Assembly: GCA_018303645.1 (NCBI GenBank) | Contig: JAGVXR010000058.1 | Span: forward strand, 1-45,757 | DNA: 45,757 bases | DNA from: Candidatus Woesearchaeota archaeon | GTDB taxonomy: Archaea > Nanobdellota > Nanobdellia > Woesearchaeales > GW2011-AR4 | Direction: 5' to 3' | The notes under the pieces: generated by a model | What the model was told of the DNA's origin: nothing | Databases searched by the model: none | The model's input: only the letters and a program-made list of their open reading frames with translations | Program-made: the position numbers and the translations under genes | Shown: piece after piece, positions 1 through 9,852 of the stretch | Layout of the letters: each line of letters opens with the position of its first letter | Numbering within the stretch: the stretch's first letter is position 1

Positions 1-762
1 GATATGCAATCGGCAAAAGAAATCGGCTTTGTTGATAAGAAAATACCTTACAATAGTATGTTTGACTATTTTAAGAAAAAAGAATTAACACCATTATTGA
101 CTCAAATAATAACTATAACGAGTTTGCCTTTGAAGTCAGTAGAACATGACTTTGCCATTGATGCAACAGGTTTCGGGACAAGCAACTTTCAAAGGTGGTA
201 TAGTTTCAAGCATGGCAAAGAAATTTCATCAAGAAGATGGGTTAAATGCCACTTTGTTACAGGCGTCAAGACAAACATAATTCCAAGCGTAAAAATAACC
301 ACAGAGTTCGACAACGACAGCCCAGAATTAAGGGAATTAGTTAAGACAACATCAGAAAACTTCGAAATGGAAGAAGTATCGGCAGATAAAGCATATTTAA
401 GCAGGGATAACATGAATTTAATAGAAGAAGCTGGGGCAACTCCATTTATTCCCTTCAAGAGCAATGCAACAGCAAAGCCAAAAAATTCTGCTATCTGGAA
501 GAAAATGTTTTATTACTTCCAGCTAAACAATGAAGAATTTTTACAGCACTACCACAAAAGAAGCAATGCTGAAACTTCTGTCCACATGATAAAGTCAAAG
601 TTCGGCGATAGTGTAAGGAGTAAGACATGGACAGCACAGGTTAATGAGGTATTGTGTAAAATTATCTGCCACAATATATGTTGTGTAATACAAGAAATGC
701 ACGAGTTGGGAATTGCTCCAGACTTCTGCCCGAATAGTCAGGAAGTTGCCCGAATAGTATGA
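1..762 (+). CDS. IS4/IS5-type DDE transposase, 5' end cut by window edge
   Basis: C-terminal part of a DDE transposase that would cut and join insertion-sequence ends. The first acidic residue is in FAIDATGF, the second in SADKAYLS, and the last lies in HYHKRSNAETSVHMIK, which fits the Y-2-R-3-E-6-K signature of the IS4/IS5 group. The frame is open to base 1, so the ATG at position 4 is probably internal and the true start is outside the window. The protein ends close to a 12-bp direct repeat and a hairpin that may mark the right end of the element. I see no matching left end here, so neither the exact family nor activity can be settled. Confidence 0.85.
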   Translation, partial: DMQSAKEIGFVDKKIPYNSMFDYFKKKELTPLLTQIITITSLPLKSVEHDFAIDATGFGTSNFQRWYSFKHGKEISSRRWVKCHFVTGVKTNIIPSVKITTEFDNDSPELRELVKTTSENFEMEEVSADKAYLSRDNMNLIEEAGATPFIPFKSNATAKPKNSAIWKKMFYYFQLNNEEFLQHYHKRSNAETSVHMIKSKFGDSVRSKTWTAQVNEVLCKIICHNICCVIQEMHELGIAPDFCPNSQEVARIV

Positions 763-785
763 CTTTTCGGGGACTTATCGGGCAA
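727..785. repeat. Direct repeat and hairpin at transposase 3' end
   Basis: TGCCCGAATAGT occurs at 727-738 and again at 747-758, both inside the last codons of the transposase. TTGCCCGA (746-753) pairs with TCGGGCAA (778-785) to form a hairpin that encloses the stop codon. This could be the right inverted repeat of the insertion sequence or a transcription terminator. The left end is outside the window. Confidence 0.5.
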
Positions 786-835
786 AGCTTTTGAAACAGA
801 AAGATTTATAAAGGGGCAAAATAAAGGAATAGCCT

Positions 836-1930
836 ATGGGAAATGGGGGTTTGGAAGGGGCACTTGAAACGAGTGCAATGGCTGTTGAATCGCCTAAAAG
901 CATGGGAAGAAGTATATTCTCCAGCAAAACTGCCCAAGCTCTGGGATTTGCTGCTGCGCTTTACATGTCTGGCTGCGCAACTGATGGAAGAAGAGTACCA
1001 ATGACTATAGGGCTCCCAGGCGGGCAGACTGTAACAATTCCAGCACCGCCCCGCACTTCAGCATCTCTTGATGACAGGATTTCACTTGAAGGTACAAGTG
1101 TTGACCCAAAGCATGAGGAGTTTGTGAATCATTTGAAGGATGTTGCTGTTGCTAAGTATAAACCCACTGGTAAAGGGCAAAAGGCATTGACAGAGCTTAG
1201 AAAATATGTTAACATAGAGGAAAGGCATATTATGAATATTAGGGAAATAAACGAGTTTTTAATGCCAATGGGAATGTTTTTGGTTGAATTTTTCAAAAAT
1301 GGCGTTATAAACATGGATATAAATGAAATCCAAACAAAAGACAAGTTTGAGGCTTATGCAGGTGGAGAGCATATAGGCACTTATGATAGAGTTATACTAG
1401 GCAAAACATTGTTTTCTACAAAAACATTACCTCCTCCTGGTGTAGGCGGGCGTTATGGAATTGGCAGCCCTAAAAAATATGTGATATTCCTTCCTTATTA
1501 CTTAGTTCCACTCAATCTTGCAGATTATGCTTCTATGCATGAGGTAGGGCATATAAAGTATAATATTGACGAGGAAGGCGCTGACTTGTTTGCTTTAAGT
1601 GCTGGAATGAGCAGGAAAATAAAAATAGAAAATCTTAGTGATATAGATAATTACTTAAAAAATCAAACATCCCTTACTTATAAATTACAAGATGCTATAA
1701 AAAGAATAATTTTTTATACTGGGAAAATGGATAAAAACGACCCAACTCTTGTTGGAAGGGTTAACATCCAAAACGGCTTGACAGATTTATCAAGGAAAAT
1801 CAATTCAATCGACTCACAATACCCTTCAGATCCTAGAAAAGCTTCTGACCAGCAGATACAAGCAATGTCTAAGCTTTTATTTGACAGGTTTCTGATGAAA
1901 AATCCTATTTACAGGCTTTCAGGGTATTGA
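836..1930 (+). CDS. Putative secreted zincin metalloprotease, lipoprotein-like
   Basis: A 364-residue protein that I do not recognise as a named family. Near residues 30-50 a hydrophobic stretch ends in YMSGCATDG, which resembles a lipobox and suggests lipid anchoring outside the cell. At about residues 235-255 there is an HEVGH zinc-binding HExxH motif, followed by acidic residues in DEEGADLFAL that could give the third ligand of a gluzincin fold. The ATG at 836 lies about 26 nt after ATTTATAAA (804-812), a good leaderless promoter. An internal ATG at 902 would give a more typical signal-peptide start. The gene opens the surface-protein block right after the transposase. Confidence 0.6.
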   Translation: MGNGGLEGALETSAMAVESPKSMGRSIFSSKTAQALGFAAALYMSGCATDGRRVPMTIGLPGGQTVTIPAPPRTSASLDDRISLEGTSVDPKHEEFVNHLKDVAVAKYKPTGKGQKALTELRKYVNIEERHIMNIREINEFLMPMGMFLVEFFKNGVINMDINEIQTKDKFEAYAGGEHIGTYDRVILGKTLFSTKTLPPPGVGGRYGIGSPKKYVIFLPYYLVPLNLADYASMHEVGHIKYNIDEEGADLFALSAGMSRKIKIENLSDIDNYLKNQTSLTYKLQDAIKRIIFYTGKMDKNDPTLVGRVNIQNGLTDLSRKINSIDSQYPSDPRKASDQQIQAMSKLLFDRFLMKNPIYRLSGY

Positions 1931-1988
1931 CTGCAAAAAAACAGAAAATTATATTAACAAGTCGGTTAAAAGTAGTTGAATAAGAGAG

Positions 1989-4900
1989 ATGAAAGCAAAA
2001 AAGAGGGTTTTGTTGTTAGCAATAGGATTACTTCTTGTGCTTAATATAGAGTTTGCTTATTCTTCATTTGTTGAAGATACAATAACAATAACCGAAACCT
2101 TTTTTCCTGAAGTATTTTATTTTGTTCCTGGATATGGGGCAGTTACTTCTCCATCCAATGCTGACACTTCAATTTTTCGTTCTGACCCGGCTTTAGCTGA
2201 GGCTGCATTAGCGGGTTTAGCGCGCTTGATATTTGTTGCTTCTCAGGGGCAATCAATAACCCAACTTATTAGTATTACCACAGCGGACGGTGCAAAAATT
2301 AATGTTAATGAAAAAGGAGAGGTTGAAATGAGGACATCTGATGGAACATTTCTTTATGGTACAGATTTAAAATTTGTTTCTGGGAAGGATAACTCAGATG
2401 GTTCAAGCACAGCATCAGGCACTTTCAAAGGAAATGATAACAAAGTTTATGCAGTTGAAGTAACCTCACCACATTGGCTTTCCTCGTCTCCTACCGCTAT
2501 TGACCTAAAACAAGCAGTTGAACAAGCACCTCCACCCCAATTCACCATCTTCATCCCAGAACCACCTACCTATATACTATTATATGTCCCTCCAAAGATT
2601 CCGCTTTGCACTCCGCAGACAGAAGTATGCGATGGCAAAGACAATGACTGCAACAGCAAAATAGATGATTACGTGATAAATGACTGCAAAAGCGAGGAAG
2701 GATTGTGTGCAAAACAATTAGGTGTATGCAAAGGAACAAGGAAAAAATGCAATGGCTTGAATAATTATCAGGACTGCACAACAAATGAGTACGGCGTAAG
2801 CGGAAAATACCAGGAGACAGAAACTCAATGCGACAATCTTGACAATGACTGCGACGGCTCTATTGACGAGGGATGCGGGTGCCTTCCAGCTTCAACAAAG
2901 CCCTGCGGCTACAATGACAAAGGTATTTGTCAATTAGGAACTCAGGTATGCTCAGCAGACGGCAAATGGGGTGATTGCATTGGTGCGGTTTACCCGGACT
3001 CGTTCAAGGAAACAGCATGCGATGGATTGGACAACGATTGTGATGGCTTAGTGGACGAATGTGTAACAAACCCGTGCGGGGAATGCGGGCAATTGCCCAC
3101 AGAAGTATGCAACTACCAAGATGAGGACTGCAATGCAGAGCCTAAAAGCCCGACAACAGCAACCTTCAACGGCAAATTTTACCAAGATTTCTCAAATTAC
3201 TGCCCTGCAGGCACTGTATGCAAGGGCTCTTACGCTGACGGAGTGGACAACAATAATGATGGAATAGTCGATGAAAACATCGACGAGAATGTCAAGTCAA
3301 AACCCAATAACAACTACCAATCATGGTGCGAAACCTGTGCTGCCAATCAAGGGCAGGCATGCGGCAACTGCGGTACTATTGACTGCGGAGGCAACTGTGT
3401 TAATCAAGGAGTATGCTCGCCTAATTCAGTCCAGTGCTCAGGCGACACAACCCAAACTTGCGCTGGAAACTGCCAATGGCAATCAGTGCAGAACTGCAAC
3501 AACCAGGATGGGTGGTACGGTGGAGGAAATACTCAGCAAGCAACTTGCGGCTCAGCAGACAATGACGCTTCTTCAGATTTCAGGGACTATGGATGTTCAG
3601 CAGGCTCATGCTCTTACTCCATAACACAGACAAAAGATTGTGACAGCTCAGACGCCTGGTACGGCGGCGGAAATAATGCAGGATGCGGCACTGACCCGAA
3701 TTCTGTATGGAATGATTATTATGTAACAACAAACACAAATTCATGCACTTCAACAACTGCGTGCACAGGCACAGGCAGCGTTAATTGCGACAGTAGCGAC
3801 GTATGCAACAACAAGTGCGAAGGGACAATATTCACATCTGTGCCGCCGATGAAAGACTATTATGTCGCAACAAACACAAATTCATGCACATCGACAACTG
3901 ACAGCCCTGTAACAGAAGACTGCGCAACCAAATCAAGCACTGACTCTGACGGCTCTGCAACAGCTTACACAACACAGGGTACTGTAGTAGATTACACCTC
4001 TTGTACACTTAGTGGCTGCGGCTCAAATGCTTATAACGACGCTTGCTCAGGTACTACCCTAACAGAATATGGAGCATCTGGTTCGTCTTTTGTATCTGGA
4101 ACAAAACAATGCCAGGATTTTGAAACATTTTATTGCTCTGGAACAAACAGATACAGGCAGGAATGGGGGTGCTCCTCAAGCCCGGGATATTGCAATGACG
4201 CTGCTGTTGCTGATATTTTGATAGAGGATTGCAATACCCAAGATGGATGGTATTGCAATGGCGCGACGAGAGAATACAGAGATTATGGATGTGCTCCAAG
4301 CAGTTGCACCTACACTGTCGCATCCTCAGAAAACTGTGCAGCAAAAGCATCTACAGATACAGATGGCTCTGCAGCAGCATACACTGTAGGAGGAACTGTT
4401 ACTGATTATGTAACATGCTCTGCCGGAAGCTGTACGTCCAACTCTTACAATGACGCTTGCTCAGCCACAATGCTTACAGAACACGGGACTTCTGGTGCTT
4501 CATTTGTTTCAAATAGCTATAATTGCGAGAATCTTGAATCAAACTACTGCTCAGGCGACAGGTACTTCAGGAATGAGTGGGCATGCACCAGCTCCCCAGG
4601 AGCTTGCACAGACGCAGCAGACACTGCAATAGGCACCAATGCGGATGGCGATGCAAAAGACCTGCAATGCGGCGATTCATTGTGTGATAATGCAGCCGGG
4701 GTTTATGACTCGACAAAAACAGCAACAGAAACAAACTGCGCAGACGGATTGGACAATGATTGCGACGGCACAGCGGACTGCAGCGACACAGACTGCAACG
4801 GTTCTATTGCAGGCAGCGTCAGGAACTCCGACAACCAGGCAATTTCATCAGCTGATGTAAGCGCAATGAAAGACCTGTCAACAGTCAAGTCAGCAACAAC

Positions 4901-5054
4901 AAATTCACAGGGTAGCTACAGCCTGGGTAGCATGAACTGCGGAGCTTACGACTTGGTTGCTTCTTATTCCGGTTATCAGCCTCAAACTAAAAGCATCAGC
5001 CTTCAGCCGAATCAGCAGATGACAGCAGACTTCACATTAGCCCTGATGAAATAG
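1989..5054 (+). CDS. Giant Cys-rich surface protein with MopE-type metal-binding motifs
   Basis: A 1021-residue secreted protein. It has an N-terminal signal peptide (MKAKKRVLLLAIG and following hydrophobics). From about residue 210 come repeated CDGLDNDCDGLVDE-type motifs, the putative metal-binding motif of MopE-like proteins, recurring near the end as CADGLDNDCDG. The middle has two Cys-rich units about 138 residues apart (DNA near 3916 and 4330). The last 75 residues form a carboxypeptidase-regulatory-like beta-sandwich (GSIAGSVRNSDNQAISSADV). A TAG at 5052-5054 ends this frame, but clearly coding sequence continues in the -1 frame to 5311, so the product is probably longer or the gene is frameshifted. 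The role is probably cell-envelope or adhesion; the ligand is unknown. Confidence 0.75.
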   Translation: MKAKKRVLLLAIGLLLVLNIEFAYSSFVEDTITITETFFPEVFYFVPGYGAVTSPSNADTSIFRSDPALAEAALAGLARLIFVASQGQSITQLISITTADGAKINVNEKGEVEMRTSDGTFLYGTDLKFVSGKDNSDGSSTASGTFKGNDNKVYAVEVTSPHWLSSSPTAIDLKQAVEQAPPPQFTIFIPEPPTYILLYVPPKIPLCTPQTEVCDGKDNDCNSKIDDYVINDCKSEEGLCAKQLGVCKGTRKKCNGLNNYQDCTTNEYGVSGKYQETETQCDNLDNDCDGSIDEGCGCLPASTKPCGYNDKGICQLGTQVCSADGKWGDCIGAVYPDSFKETACDGLDNDCDGLVDECVTNPCGECGQLPTEVCNYQDEDCNAEPKSPTTATFNGKFYQDFSNYCPAGTVCKGSYADGVDNNNDGIVDENIDENVKSKPNNNYQSWCETCAANQGQACGNCGTIDCGGNCVNQGVCSPNSVQCSGDTTQTCAGNCQWQSVQNCNNQDGWYGGGNTQQATCGSADNDASSDFRDYGCSAGSCSYSITQTKDCDSSDAWYGGGNNAGCGTDPNSVWNDYYVTTNTNSCTSTTACTGTGSVNCDSSDVCNNKCEGTIFTSVPPMKDYYVATNTNSCTSTTDSPVTEDCATKSSTDSDGSATAYTTQGTVVDYTSCTLSGCGSNAYNDACSGTTLTEYGASGSSFVSGTKQCQDFETFYCSGTNRYRQEWGCSSSPGYCNDAAVADILIEDCNTQDGWYCNGATREYRDYGCAPSSCTYTVASSENCAAKASTDTDGSAAAYTVGGTVTDYVTCSAGSCTSNSYNDACSATMLTEHGTSGASFVSNSYNCENLESNYCSGDRYFRNEWACTSSPGACTDAADTAIGTNADGDAKDLQCGDSLCDNAAGVYDSTKTATETNCADGLDNDCDGTADCSDTDCNGSIAGSVRNSDNQAISSADVSAMKDLSTVKSATTNSQGSYSLGSMNCGAYDLVASYSGYQPQTKSISLQPNQQMTADFTLALMK

Positions 5055-5311
5055 TCCATGCCTCATGCGACGGCAAAAACGGCTGCGCTTTCTATGACAG
5101 CATTTCAAAAGCAGCCTGCGACAACTCGCAGCCCGGCTGGGTCAGGGACTACAATTCCACACATTATGTTGTTTGCGCGCCCGGCGCCCCACAGCCAAAA
5201 CTCGAGATAGAGGCAAGCGTAAGCTGCGCAAGCGGCACCTTGGTCAAAATAACAAGAATTGTGGTGTACAACGGCAAGCCTGTTAAGCTGACTGTTGCAA
5301 CATGCGGCTAA
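5051..5311 (+). pseudogene. Out-of-frame C-terminal extension of the preceding gene
   Basis: Reading from 5051 in the -1 frame relative to the upstream gene gives about 86 codons starting IVHASCDGKNGCAFYDS and ending IVVYNGKPVKLTVATCG before TAA at 5309-5311. Codon use and the Cys/Gly/Asn composition match the upstream gene. The frame has no ATG of its own and opens only after a stop at 4988. The next gene starts one base after this stop. I infer that this is the true C-terminal domain of the Cys-rich protein, separated by a one-base indel or a -1 frameshift near 5038-5054. Confidence 0.6.
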
Positions 5312-5312
5312 A

Positions 5313-5654
5313 ATGACAAAAACAAAATTTAAAATCGATGAAATAATGCTGGTGCTTATCGTGGTTTTTATAGCCACATTTGTAAATATATACACCAAAG
5401 CTAAAGAGCCCGATATGGAGGCGGAGAAAATAACAGCGATGATTTTGGACGACCACAGCATAAGCTTTGCCAATGGCAATGTAATAGACGAAAGCAAGCT
5501 GATGGAAATCAAAAATATGGACTACGGGGATTTTAAAAACTCGCTTAAAGCCAAAAGTGATTTTTGCGTTTATATTGAAGATGGGGATGGAAATGTCATA
5601 TTGTCCAAAGGCTCGTCAAGATTCAATGGAGACGGCTTAAGTTGCAGGGAATAA
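5313..5654 (+). CDS. Pilin-like protein with N-terminal membrane anchor
   Basis: A 113-residue protein starting MTKTKFKIDE and followed at once by one strong hydrophobic helix (IMLVLIVVFIATFVNIY) and an extracellular domain ending KSDFCVYIEDGDGNVI. This layout (short basic N terminus, helix, small beta domain with one conserved Cys) is seen in pilin-like or membrane-anchored small proteins of DPANN archaea. No QxSxEF class III processing site is visible. I chose the ATG at 5313 over one at 5295 because 5313 sits one base after the stop of the upstream extension frame, which suggests co-transcription. The function is unproven. Confidence 0.6.
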   Translation: MTKTKFKIDEIMLVLIVVFIATFVNIYTKAKEPDMEAEKITAMILDDHSISFANGNVIDESKLMEIKNMDYGDFKNSLKAKSDFCVYIEDGDGNVILSKGSSRFNGDGLSCRE

Positions 5655-5682
5655 AATACTTAAAAAGGAATGCCAAAAATAA

Positions 5683-8598
5683 ATGAGATATAATATGCCA
5701 CAGATAAAAAAGAGGATGTATCTGCTGTTTTTTGTAATATCTTTACTCTTGCCCCTCTCAGTGAATTCCCAGACATGCACGCAATTATCCTGCTTCAGCT
5801 TTGGCAAGACCTGTGTCCAGACTGCTAGCGGAGCTCAATGCGCTGACTACTGCAAGGACAAGGGCTTGGCAGTTGCAGCAGTCGGCGGCTGCTCTCTTGA
5901 CAAGAGGTACTGCAGCGCAGGAGGCGTATTGACAAGCAAATGCAGTGTTTGCGGCTGCGCAAAAGGCGAGGTATGCCAAAGCGACGGCTCGTGCCTGAAA
6001 GTGTGCAATGACGGCACTAAAAGCGGGCAGTGCTCCGCCCAAAAGCCGTTATATTGCGACAACGGCAAGCTTGTTGAAAAATCAAATAATTGCGGTTGTG
6101 ATGAAGGCAAAGTGCCTCAAAGCGATGGAACTTGCGGGTTTAAGTCATTTGCAAAAGATTCAACAATTTACGATTTTATTTATGGGTTGCAAAATGGAGT
6201 AAGGGAAAGGCTCAATTACAATAATATTGCCCTTCAAGGAACTGCTTTTGCATCAAGCACTTATGATGCGCCTGCTAATTGGGGACCATATAAACCTACC
6301 CCGGATAAGGTGATTGATGGGATTTATACAGATTGGCTGTCATCAGCTAGCTCGCAGCAAGAGAAAAACCAATACATAGGAATTGAATGGAATGAAGAAA
6401 AAACTTTCAATCAGGTCAAATTTGTGCAGTCAAAGCGTCATGTAAAAAGCTACAAGGTACAATATTTCAAGGATGGAAATTGGATTGATGCTACCAAAGA
6501 AAAGCAATTGGAATATTTCCCGAAAGATTTTGAACTTAATGATTGGGTTTGGGAGAATGAAAATGCATTCTTTGAGCCTGTAAAGGCAAGAAAAGTCAGA
6601 ATCTTTTTCCCAGAATGCTACGGGGTTTGCAGAATTCGTGAAGTTGGTGTTTACAACAGCGACGAAGATTCTTTGGGTTTATACACGCCAAATTACGCCG
6701 AAGGAGAATTCATTTCAAGAATAATTGATACTGGGACTTTGAAGAACAATGTGAAATATGAAAATCTTTACTTTACATCCCATGCTGAAGGCTCCTCGGG
6801 CAGCGAGGCGTCTGTGAAACTTCAAGTTAGGACAGCCACCATAACAAATGAGGGATTTAAAGGAGTATTCACGCCATGGACAGGCCCGGATGGCACTTCA
6901 GGAACATTTTACGAGAATTCAGGGCAGGCAATAAACCCAGTTGTCTACAAGTCAGATTCATTTTACTCTTCAACGGGATTTGTGTCTCCGACTGCAACAG
7001 GCGAGAAATTCAATACATGGGCAAATCCGCAGAATGCTTTTGCAAGCGACTTATCGTATGCGTACAAAACAGCCCAGCCCTCATTTAAAAGAGGGCAGCC
7101 AATATCCACTTCATGCCAAGCCTTTTTAGATCTCTCATCGAATGGTGGGAATTCCTATGAAGCAAAAAAATATTCTAATTTTGGAAGTGGTGATTTGGGC
7201 AAAGGAGGCCCAGCTTTATCAGACGGATTCACTTTTGGCAGCACTGATGATTTGTGGGGCAGGAGATGGTATCCGTCAGATTTTGCAAACAGCAATTTTA
7301 GAGTTAGGATAAGCCATGGCGTAGAAAGTTCAGGAGGCCCTTCTCCCGGTGCCCAAGACTACTATAACTTCAATCTGCCTGACTTAAGCGGTAAAAAAAT
7401 AAGGGGCATTGAAGTAAAAGTGCAGGGGCTATGCGACGGAACATCATCCGAATCCATATTAAAAGTGGATAGCATTAAATTAAATGTATACCTATATCAT
7501 GAAACTTATGACAAAAGCATCATTACAGGCTCCCACAACGGCAAAAAGTACATCCAGTATAGGGCATTGTTCTCAACCAATGACAAGAGCAAAGTGCCGT
7601 TTTTAGACGATGTCAAAATCATCTACTCGGGAAAGTTCAATTCAAAGCCTGTAGTGAGCACAAAAAACCAGGAAGTTGTTTTAGGAACTCCAGTTAATTT
7701 TGCAGCCATTGCGAATGACATTGATGGAAAAATTATCTCCTACGAGTGGGACTTCGGAAATGGCAAAACAGGAACTGGAAGCAATCCGGTCTACAGCTAT
7801 CCAAATGACGGCTTCTACACTGTAAAAGTTACAGCAAAAGATGATGACGGAGCTATAGCAAAAGCAAAGGCAAAAGTATCTGTCAATGTTTATGATTGCT
7901 TATCCGATGCTGCTCCAAAAAGCGGTCCTGCTGCAAACTTATTCGAGCCTGCAGATCCTTTAATAAAACTCAAAGCGACAGAAGCGTTATTGGAGTATGC
8001 CCAAAGCAAGGGCATAAAGGTTAAGGATGTCGACACAACATTAGAATATTACGAAGCAGCCAATAACTACATCACAAAACATATGAGTTACTTATCAGAT
8101 GGACCAACATGGAATGATCCTTGGAATGGGGCATCTGCCAAGGCATTGTTCCAGGCAGGTAACAGGGGATGCGGCAACAAGTATTGCGGAGATTGCGAGG
8201 ACTTCGCTATAACAACGACAGCTTTGCTAAGGGCAATGGGCGTAAGCCCGAAATGCGCCTATACAGCATGCTCATCAATCCATTGCTATAATATCCTAAA
8301 TATAGGCGGCAGGTTCAGGCTAGTGGAGCCGCAAAAAAACAGCCTGACAAGCGAGTTTAATTCAAAATCTTATGAGTGGAAATATGAAGGTTATACTTCA
8401 TATGAAACACACCGTGTTTTTAATGATGAGGTTGGAAAATTCGCATACGCAACTGTAGGTGATGCCAATCCGGAAACTTATACTATAAACTACCCAAGCA
8501 CAAGCGGCCTGCCAAACCCAAGCAAGAAATGCCCAGCTTCGTATTCGCAATGGAAAGGGCAGGGTGACCAAACCTACTTTAATGATAAATGCCTATAA
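5683..8598 (+). CDS. Secreted multidomain protein: Cys-rich, discoidin, PKD, transglutaminase-like
   Basis: 971 residues with a signal peptide ending near NSQTCTQ. Residues about 30-155 are Cys-rich. Residues about 180-330 look like an F5/8 type C (discoidin) sugar-binding domain (ASSTYDAPANWGPYKPTPDKVIDG). A PKD domain lies at about 650-740 (ISYEWDFGNGKTG). At about 830-895 is a transglutaminase-like core with Cys in KYCGDCEDFAITTTALLR, His in SIHCYNIL and a following LVEP. It probably binds glycans and cross-links or cleaves peptide bonds at the cell surface. An ATG at 5695 would give the better signal peptide (MPQIKKRMYLL). AATACTTAAA lies about 27 nt upstream of the first ATG. The end overlaps or abuts the next gene. 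Confidence 0.75.
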   Translation: MRYNMPQIKKRMYLLFFVISLLLPLSVNSQTCTQLSCFSFGKTCVQTASGAQCADYCKDKGLAVAAVGGCSLDKRYCSAGGVLTSKCSVCGCAKGEVCQSDGSCLKVCNDGTKSGQCSAQKPLYCDNGKLVEKSNNCGCDEGKVPQSDGTCGFKSFAKDSTIYDFIYGLQNGVRERLNYNNIALQGTAFASSTYDAPANWGPYKPTPDKVIDGIYTDWLSSASSQQEKNQYIGIEWNEEKTFNQVKFVQSKRHVKSYKVQYFKDGNWIDATKEKQLEYFPKDFELNDWVWENENAFFEPVKARKVRIFFPECYGVCRIREVGVYNSDEDSLGLYTPNYAEGEFISRIIDTGTLKNNVKYENLYFTSHAEGSSGSEASVKLQVRTATITNEGFKGVFTPWTGPDGTSGTFYENSGQAINPVVYKSDSFYSSTGFVSPTATGEKFNTWANPQNAFASDLSYAYKTAQPSFKRGQPISTSCQAFLDLSSNGGNSYEAKKYSNFGSGDLGKGGPALSDGFTFGSTDDLWGRRWYPSDFANSNFRVRISHGVESSGGPSPGAQDYYNFNLPDLSGKKIRGIEVKVQGLCDGTSSESILKVDSIKLNVYLYHETYDKSIITGSHNGKKYIQYRALFSTNDKSKVPFLDDVKIIYSGKFNSKPVVSTKNQEVVLGTPVNFAAIANDIDGKIISYEWDFGNGKTGTGSNPVYSYPNDGFYTVKVTAKDDDGAIAKAKAKVSVNVYDCLSDAAPKSGPAANLFEPADPLIKLKATEALLEYAQSKGIKVKDVDTTLEYYEAANNYITKHMSYLSDGPTWNDPWNGASAKALFQAGNRGCGNKYCGDCEDFAITTTALLRAMGVSPKCAYTACSSIHCYNILNIGGRFRLVEPQKNSLTSEFNSKSYEWKYEGYTSYETHRVFNDEVGKFAYATVGDANPETYTINYPSTSGLPNPSKKCPASYSQWKGQGDQTYFNDKCL

Positions 8599-8600
8599 AA

Positions 8601-9806
8601 ATGACAAATAAACAAATAATTCCGATTATTGTATTTTTGCTGTGCATTGGCATAGCAAATGCAATTGAATTTTACGAGGGCAGTGTTGTCATAAACACTT
8701 TCAACGCAGATGTAAGCATAGGGCAGAATGCAGATGTCACTCTTAATTACACTTTAGCTGGGAACGAGAAGGTAAGCCTTAATTTTGAGAATGTACCTGA
8801 ATCAGCCCAGATAACAGCAAATGGGCAGAGTTACGGGAGAAGCTTTGACTTGGAAATAAACGGCAGCGCTTTTATATTGGTTAAATATACTGCTGATGTT
8901 GGAACAGAAGCTATAAAAGAGCTTACAATTGACCCGAATATTCTGTTTAATGGATTGGTAAGCGCAAACAGGGTTCAAAATTATTTTGTCAAGATAAAAA
9001 TGCCTTCCAATGTCAACGAGCTTTTAAGCTCAAGCGAAAGCCCGTCAGAAATCTCAACAGAGGGCGGAAGGAAGGTTTTTATTTGGGAAAAAACAAATGC
9101 CTATGCCTCTTCGCTGACAATAGACTGGCACACATTGAATGTAAACATTGACGTGGAAAGGATTGTCCCAAGCGAAATAACCGATGAATTTGTTGTTAAG
9201 AATGTAATAAGAAACAATGGCAACGATATCTCAAATGTAAGATTGGTCCAGACATGGCTGGAAGGCGACTTTGACCCTGTTTCGCCGCTAAATGAGTTTG
9301 AAAGGATAGAAGCCGGCAATGACAGAAGGCTCGAGTGGAAAAAAACAATCTCATCAATTCCGGGCGGCTCTGTGGGCGAGTTTTCTTACAGGCTAAAAGT
9401 ATTGAACAGGGGGGAAAATGTCGTTTTCAGGCATTTATATCTCTATGTCGGCGATGTCTTGGTAAAAATAGTTGAGAAGGCAGAGTACACAACATTGGGA
9501 AGCGCAGAGCCATCCAACATAAGCGACATAAACGTAACAAGCGCAACAGAGGTTGCAGCATTTGTGACTGAAGATGGTATAATAGTGCCTGAAGAGCCTT
9601 CTGAAGATGGTGCAAGCCTGATTCCTCCGATAACAGAAGAAGATATTGAAGCGGAATTCCTGCCTGAAGCGCCACCAAAAAAAGAACCCACTATCCCGGA
9701 CAGAAGGACATTGTTCTGGACGGGCATTTTGGTTGCCATATTGGCGCTTGTCGTCTTGCTGTTTATTTACTTAAACAGAAGAAAGGAAAAGGGCGTTAAA
9801 TTCTAG
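8601..9806 (+). CDS. Membrane-anchored surface protein, Ig-like ectodomain
   Basis: About 401 residues with a signal peptide (MTNKQIIPIIVFLLCIG...NAIEF), a beta-rich ectodomain, an acidic Pro/Glu-rich stalk (about residues 320-365, PEEPSEDG and PPKKEPT) and one C-terminal transmembrane helix followed by basic RRKEKG. This is a typical surface protein with cytoplasmic basic stop-transfer. I prefer the ATG at 8601, two bases after the upstream TAA (8596-8598), to the ATG at 8589, which overlaps the upstream gene. No enzyme motif is seen. It is co-directional with the multidomain protein before it and the pilin-like gene after it. Confidence 0.6.
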   Translation: MTNKQIIPIIVFLLCIGIANAIEFYEGSVVINTFNADVSIGQNADVTLNYTLAGNEKVSLNFENVPESAQITANGQSYGRSFDLEINGSAFILVKYTADVGTEAIKELTIDPNILFNGLVSANRVQNYFVKIKMPSNVNELLSSSESPSEISTEGGRKVFIWEKTNAYASSLTIDWHTLNVNIDVERIVPSEITDEFVVKNVIRNNGNDISNVRLVQTWLEGDFDPVSPLNEFERIEAGNDRRLEWKKTISSIPGGSVGEFSYRLKVLNRGENVVFRHLYLYVGDVLVKIVEKAEYTTLGSAEPSNISDINVTSATEVAAFVTEDGIIVPEEPSEDGASLIPPITEEDIEAEFLPEAPPKKEPTIPDRRTLFWTGILVAILALVVLLFIYLNRRKEKGVKF

Positions 9807-9852
9807 ATACTGTCAAAAAATTTAAGTATATGGCTGCTTATTTTTGATTATA

